A stretch of 64,000 nt of DNA from Geosiphon pyriformis (lineage: Eukaryota > Glomeromycota > Glomeromycetes > Archaeosporales > Geosiphonaceae): positions 1,004,970 through 1,068,969 of the forward strand of contig JAAOMT010000009.1 in the NCBI GenBank assembly GCA_016748015.1, given 5' to 3'. Shown here one piece after another: positions 59,399 to 64,000 of this stretch; position 1 is the first letter of the stretch; each line of letters starts with the position of its first letter. A program made the position numbers and the translations under genes. Under the pieces are notes generated by a model. The model was not told the DNA's origin. It searched no databases and saw only the letters and a list, made by a program, of their open reading frames with translations.

Positions 59399-59890
59399 AA
59401 CATTGTTATCAGTAAAATTTTAACTATTAATTAGCATGAAATTATCTTCATAATTTCTATTATTAATTAACATATATTATTATCATTTTAATTATCACTT
59501 ATTAATTAGCCAAATTATCAAAATATTATAATTTATTAATAACTTAATTTGTACCATAAAAATTAAGATGATTAAATTACACAATACTCTGAACCATTTA
59601 ATATAATCAAAATTCGTCGAAATCAATGAAAATTGGCCAAAATAATCAATAATTTGTAGAAATAACTTGTAGTTTACCGAAATATATCTTTAGTTTGCCA
59701 AAATTAAAGCAAAAAGAAAAGTGCAAATTTAAAAACTAGTATTATAACAAGTTGTATAAAAAAAAAGCTTCTTTTTTCAAAAAAATATATCTTTTCATAG
59801 TATCTTACTATAGTATTTTACTTTAGATATTTTAATCAAAACAAATCATCTTTTACATATTTAAATAAAAATTAAATATTCGAAAACCAA
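59399..59890. repeat. Diverged direct repeat, copy A (LINE 3'-flanking unit)
   Basis: Roughly 490 bp aligned by eye to 63521-64000 in the same orientation and order. Shared landmarks are the ATTAGCATGAAATTA-like start, AACTTGTAGTTTACCGAAAT versus AACTTGTAATTTGGCAAAAT, TATCTTTAGTTTGCCAAAAT versus TATCTTTAGTTTATCAAAAT, and an almost identical AAAAAAAAAGCTTCTTTTTT. It abuts the 3' end of a minus-strand LINE fossil, so it is probably the LINE 3' UTR. Confidence 0.7.
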
Positions 59891-60447
59891 ATCCTTGATT
59901 ATTATACTTAAAATCTCCTCAACACAACTAACATTTTGAAATTGATTAGCTACCAATTTCAGTAATCTGTTAGTGATTCCAGGCCTGAATAAAAAGCGTT
60001 TTCCTTGACACAATTCTATTTTTTAATATTTCTTTTATTTTTTTTTTATTTTTTTATTATAATCATTAGAGTAGCCTAGAAATGAGATTTCTGTAGAAGA
60101 GTTAGCTTTCACAGCAAAATAACTACACATTTTTAGTGAGCTTTCAGATGAGCAATTCTTGAAAAAAAGTTGACATTTACTACAATATAACTACACAAAG
60201 CAACTAATATAGAATTGACTATTCTACTTATAAGCCCAGCAGTTCAAATTATAAAAGATAATTTGAAGATAAATTCAGTTATTGAAGGTTTAACTGCTTC
60301 CAGAAAACATGAAATTAGCAACAAACTAACATTAGCAACATTCAAGAAAAGAGACCAAAAATCTTCAATAATAACATCTAATATTCTTAATAAAAAAGTA
60401 TACAATACTTAAAAAATCAATGAAAAACAAAGTTTTACTAAAAAAAT

Positions 60448-60675
60448 TTACAATTCAATATAATTTAACAAGATTTCAGAACATATTAAAGCATTTTTTA
60501 GACAGATAAAAAAATAATCAAGTAGTTTAATATTACTGCAGAACAAACACAATACACTAAAGTACTTTATATTATAAAGTCTTTTTCTGACTGCAGTTGG
60601 CAATTTTCTATAAACTGTTTTCATTAAATATGTGTAAAAAGTTGCTAAAAATCTGTTAGTGTAACCAAAAAGCAT
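60448..60675 (-). pseudogene. LINE C-terminal domain fossil
   Basis: The stretch YLMKTVYRKLPTAVRKRLYN followed by SVLCLFCSNIKLLDYFFIC keeps two Cys (CLFC) from what looks like the C-terminal zinc-knuckle-like segment of the LINE protein. Confidence 0.65.
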
Positions 60676-61619
60676 ATAAAAATCAGAATGCTATATTGAA
60701 ACAGTACAATATTAATCAATAATCTGAATAAAAAAATTTTATAAAATTCTTATATTCGAATTTGCTTCTTATTGAGCATAATTAATTGTTTGTTATATAT
60801 TGTAAATAAAATACCAAATATTGTTCAAATAACTAAATTATTTGCCAAAATAAATTTTTCATACACATCAATAAGTAAAGAAATACAAAACTGTACTATA
60901 ATATTTATAAGGCTATTAGTTTTATTATTGTTACCATTCTTTGAATGGTTTTTAACTTTTATTTACTTAACAAAAATGTTTTTAGATTTAATTATAATCA
61001 TATGTTGCTTCTTAATTCAGCATTTATTTTGAAAATTAAGCATAAACAGTATAAGTTTCAATACATATGTATTTATAATAGCTTGGTTATTTGTATATAA
61101 AATCACTAAGCAAAATAAGAAAATACATTCTAAAACTAAAGCAATAGCCTGCAATTTTAATAATATTAATGATAGCAAACTGAAAATTCTCACATTTAAA
61201 CACATTTTAATCTTAGAAAAATATACTGTTACTCTATTTATTATATTAACAATATTTAGATTATGTAGAGAATTATTGGTGTAAATATTAATTTCTTTTG
61301 TTTAAAGCTTATATAAATGTTTTTAAACATTCAAAAATTTATCTGAACTACAAAAGTTTGAATTGTTAGAATTAAAGCTGTATTCAATAAAATTAACAAG
61401 AGAATTATTCATATAATTAGCAACTTTTACAAATTATATTGGCACAAAGCTCTTTGAATTCAGCTTTTTTCAATAACAAAAAGTTTTTTAATTTATAATA
61501 GAGCCATATTTGTCCAATAATCTACTATCAAAAGCAATGCCAAGACATTTTAAAAAGTGAGTTATATCAAAGTAACATAAGTTATCCAAAATTTTTGATA
61601 TAGAAAAATAACTAAAGGA

Positions 61620-61841
61620 TTAGAATATACAAGATAACTTATTTGTCAAAAGAATATTGTTACCTAAAAAAATTCTCATTATGTCTGTTAAAAAATTGTT
61701 TATAAAATAAACTTTCAACTTGACAGAAAATTGTAGTGAATTTCTTGGCATCCAATCTGTGATCTGCAAATTCAAAAACCAGTATACAAATAAGCTACCA
61801 AAAATTTCTGTTGTATTAGAGAACCAAAATAACAAAGCCAC
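61620..61841 (-). pseudogene. LINE post-RT domain fossil
   Basis: The open stretch MALLFWFSNTTEIFGSLFVY then LQITDWMPRNSLQFSVKLKV and NNFLTDIMRIFLGNN resembles the region downstream of the RT in the same LINE family. It lies in the expected order between the RT core and the C-terminal block. Confidence 0.65.
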
Positions 61842-61967
61842 TTTGCTTTTTGCTTAAAGCTGCTTAAATGATTTAAGTCTATACAATAAAAAATAATACA
61901 AAGCTTTATTAAAAAAGTTCTTTGGCAAATTAGCCTTTGATCTAAGTTTTTTTTTAATTATGACATC

Positions 61968-62420
61968 TTACTTTTGACATATATTCTTAAACATAAAATT
62001 AAATTGCATCTGATAACAAATAATAAACTGCAAAACTGCTAAAACTAAGTAAAAAAATAGCTTATCTAACAAAGTTTTTCTGAAAACCATGTTTAAAAAA
62101 AACCTGATATCTGAATATGTCTTGACAAGACTCTTAGACATATTTTCTGTTAACAAAAAAATTCCTAAATATTTGTAAAAATTTTTATATTTGATAATAG
62201 AAATAAGTTGACTGCCAATATATAATAAAGCAGACACAACTCTTTGGTTAATAAGGATTGCAATTATCTTTTTATTGTTGATGCAAATATTATTAATTTA
62301 AAAAACTGTTTAATTAAATCCAAAATATACTGTATCAAAGTCTGATCATTTCCTATTTAAATTGTATCATTCACAAAACTACTAATTATAAAAAAAAAAA
62401 TTTTCCTTCATTGACTTCTA
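61968..62420 (-). pseudogene. LINE reverse transcriptase core fossil
   Basis: The frame contains SSFVNDTI, a stop where the family has Trp, IGNDQTLIQYILDLI, then SALLYIGSQLISIIKYKNFY and KYLGIFLLTENMSKSLVKTY. The aspartate pair needed for polymerase metal binding is lost at its first position (Asp to Asn, codon AAT at 62369-62371). Confidence 0.75.
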
Positions 62421-63520
62421 TTTTGCCTGTTTTAACCATAAAATTGGTATTAATATAATATTTATACAAATGCTCTTAATACTTTACTTTACACAATAAG
62501 GAATTATAGAAAATTTTCCAAAAAAGTAATAAGAAGATCTTACTTTAATTCAGTTCATTGTGCACTTTGTAATTATTTAAAAGACCAAAATCTATTATTA
62601 CTCTGTTAACTCTGTTTTTATGTATGTTTTCAAAGAAGTTAATAAATCTGTTACATATTCTAATCTATTTTAAATTAATTTCTAAATAATGTCATTCAAC
62701 TAAGTTATAAGTTTTATACATGTTCTATAAAACCAGCCAGAGCTTTCACTTCTTTTTTAAAGCATCTTTTACAATAGAACTGATAGCAAATATTGGGAAT
62801 TGAGTTGAAGTACTTTATAAAACTAAGAAATTATTACTAAAAAGTATATTAAATTTGTTATAGGCAGATATAATATAATCTAATAAAATTTTGAACAAGA
62901 TTTTTCTGGCAGTTTTAATTAATACAATGAGCTGTATGTTGGTTAAAACTTTATTCCAATTATATAGCTTAGAGATTATTGAGACTTACATATTTTTTTA
63001 AAAAACAGAAACATTTTCAAAAGTTAAATAAGTATTTAACAGAACCAAAAGACAATTTATCATCACATTATTGCAATGTTTTCAAAGTTTATTAATTATG
63101 TCAAATATATTAGCAGCTTTGCTATTAGGCAAACTATCAATTATTAAGATTAAATCTACTTTGCTAATAACACTTATTATACTAAAAAAAACATCTTTAC
63201 TTATGTATACTAAAAGTACATATTGACAAGCTTATAAATTAGATAGGACTAAAAAAACTTCACATTTTTTTGTTCAATTTTTCATGATTTTATCAACTTT
63301 TTGCTTTATATTATCTAGATTTAAACCTAATTTTTTACCAATTATTAGGTAATCTAAAACCACTATTTTTCAAAATAACTGTTTTAAAACACTTTTGATT
63401 ATGTTGCTTTTATTAGAACTAAAATTTTCTATTTTTCTATTGATTGCATTTCTAATATCAACTGTCTTTTTAGTTTCAAATTTCTAATACTTGGATTTTC
63501 AATACTTTTTTTTAATTTTT

Positions 63521-64000
63521 GACAATATTACCAATAGAATTTTAATTATTAACTAATATAAAATTATTCTTATAATTCTTATTATTAATTAGTATATATT
63601 AATATCATCTTAAATTATTATTTATTATTTAACCAAATTATTGAATATTACCAGTTAATTAATAACCCAATTTATACAATAGAAATTAGAATAATCAAAT
63701 TACATAATACTTCAAACTATATAATATTCAAAAATTTGTCAAAATTTGTAGAAATTCACCAAAATAATAGTTTATCAAATTAACTTGTAATTTGGCAAAA
63801 TGTATCTTTAGTTTATCAAAATTATAGCAAAAAAAAAAGTCAAGTTTATAAACTAATACTACAATAAATTATATAAAAAAAAAGCTTCTTTTTTCAAGAA
63901 AATATATTTTATCATAAATATTTTATCTTACTTAGAATCATTTTAATTCAAATTAATTAGCTTTACAAAAAGTAATAAAGATATCAAATACTTGAAAACT
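63521..64000. repeat. Diverged direct repeat, copy B (cut by right edge)
   Basis: Second copy of the 59399-59890 repeat, starting directly after the truncated 5' end of the LINE fossil and running off the window. It is probably the 3' UTR of a further LINE copy in head-to-tail order. Confidence 0.7.

Larger units (their letters stand above)
60000..63510 (-). mobile_element. Decayed LINE fossil, reverse transcriptase half, 5'-truncated
   Basis: Minus-strand reading gives, in order from 63.4 kb downwards: an RT-entry block (IIKSVLKQLF ... DYLIIGKKLGLNLDNIKQKV), the RT catalytic core near 62.37 kb (FVNDTI then a stop), the thumb-like block YKNFYKYLGIFLLTENMSKS, later blocks with LFWFSNTTEIFGSLF and the C-terminal LMKTVYRKLPTAVRKRLYN ... 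SVLCLFCSN. The order matches a complete LINE RT through its C-terminus. The RT catalytic FxDD motif reads FVND (62366-62377). Many stops occur. The upstream ORF1/endonuclease half is missing, as in typical 5' truncation. Confidence 0.8.

Noticed and set aside
1-64000. tRNA, rRNA or CRISPR loci
   Set aside because: I scanned for T-loop GGTTCGAAT-type motifs and spaced repeats and saw none with a convincing fold; a tRNAscan/Rfam run would be decisive.

Overview
The window is nuclear DNA of a filamentous fungus with short (about 60-150 nt) GT-AG introns and AT-rich intergenic DNA. The proteins have fungal-type layouts: a Cch1 calcium channel, a Tao3/PAG1 morphogenesis protein, an Rtc1/Sea2-type WD40-RING protein and PEX5. 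The two ends carry decayed non-LTR retrotransposons whose residual protein sequence closely resembles the large LINE family I associate with arbuscular mycorrhizal fungi (Glomeromycotina, e.g. Rhizophagus). The host is therefore most likely an AM fungus. That rests on recognition from memory, not on a search.

Layout. 1-3.35 kb: minus-strand LINE fossil (ORF1-like part, endonuclease, start of the RT region). 3.72-11.7 kb (+): Cch1. 12.2-20.5 kb (-): Furry/Tao3. 20.5-22.5 kb: AT-rich DNA. 22.5-23.9 kb: a divergent pair, centrin (-) and the small MICOS subunit Mic10 (+; a three-exon gene in pieces too short to show as one long ORF). 24.1-26.3 kb (-): phosphomevalonate kinase. 26.8-29.2 kb (-): class II eIF4E (4EHP-like) with a long N-terminal extension. 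29.9-31.1 kb (+): VAMP7-like R-SNARE. 31.1-32.45 kb: AT-rich. 32.45-34.7 kb (+): Sam50. 34.8-36.85 kb (-): DPH1. 37.2-39.6 kb (+): PEX5. 40.1-41.0 kb (-): D-aminoacyl-tRNA deacylase. 41.4-42.85 kb (-): eIF3h. 43.2-47.0 kb (-): WDR24/Rtc1. 47.15-48.8 kb (+): short-chain dehydrogenase. 49.4-50.5 kb (-): signal peptidase subunit SPC2. 50.9-53.3 kb (-): cytosolic lysyl-tRNA synthetase. 53.8-56.9 kb (-): glycogen branching enzyme. 57-64 kb: AT-rich DNA, simple repeats, and the 3' half of another minus-strand LINE fossil flanked by a diverged direct repeat of about 0.5 kb.

The genes are conserved housekeeping functions and do not form one pathway. Five act in translation (eIF4E2, DPH1, DTD, eIF3h, KARS), two in mitochondrial membrane architecture/import (Mic10, Sam50), and others in Ca2+ entry, polarity, sterol precursors, trafficking, peroxisome import, TORC1 regulation and glycogen. 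I found no convincing new multigene system. The best leads are local: a Q/E/E/E calcium-channel pore, a Cys at the eIF4G/4E-BP-contact Trp of the eIF4E2 protein, a non-canonical splice donor in DTD, a centrin whose start codon abuts an intron, a 14-nt microexon, CRE palindromes upstream of two genes, and LINE fossils that lost catalytic residues through transition-type changes.
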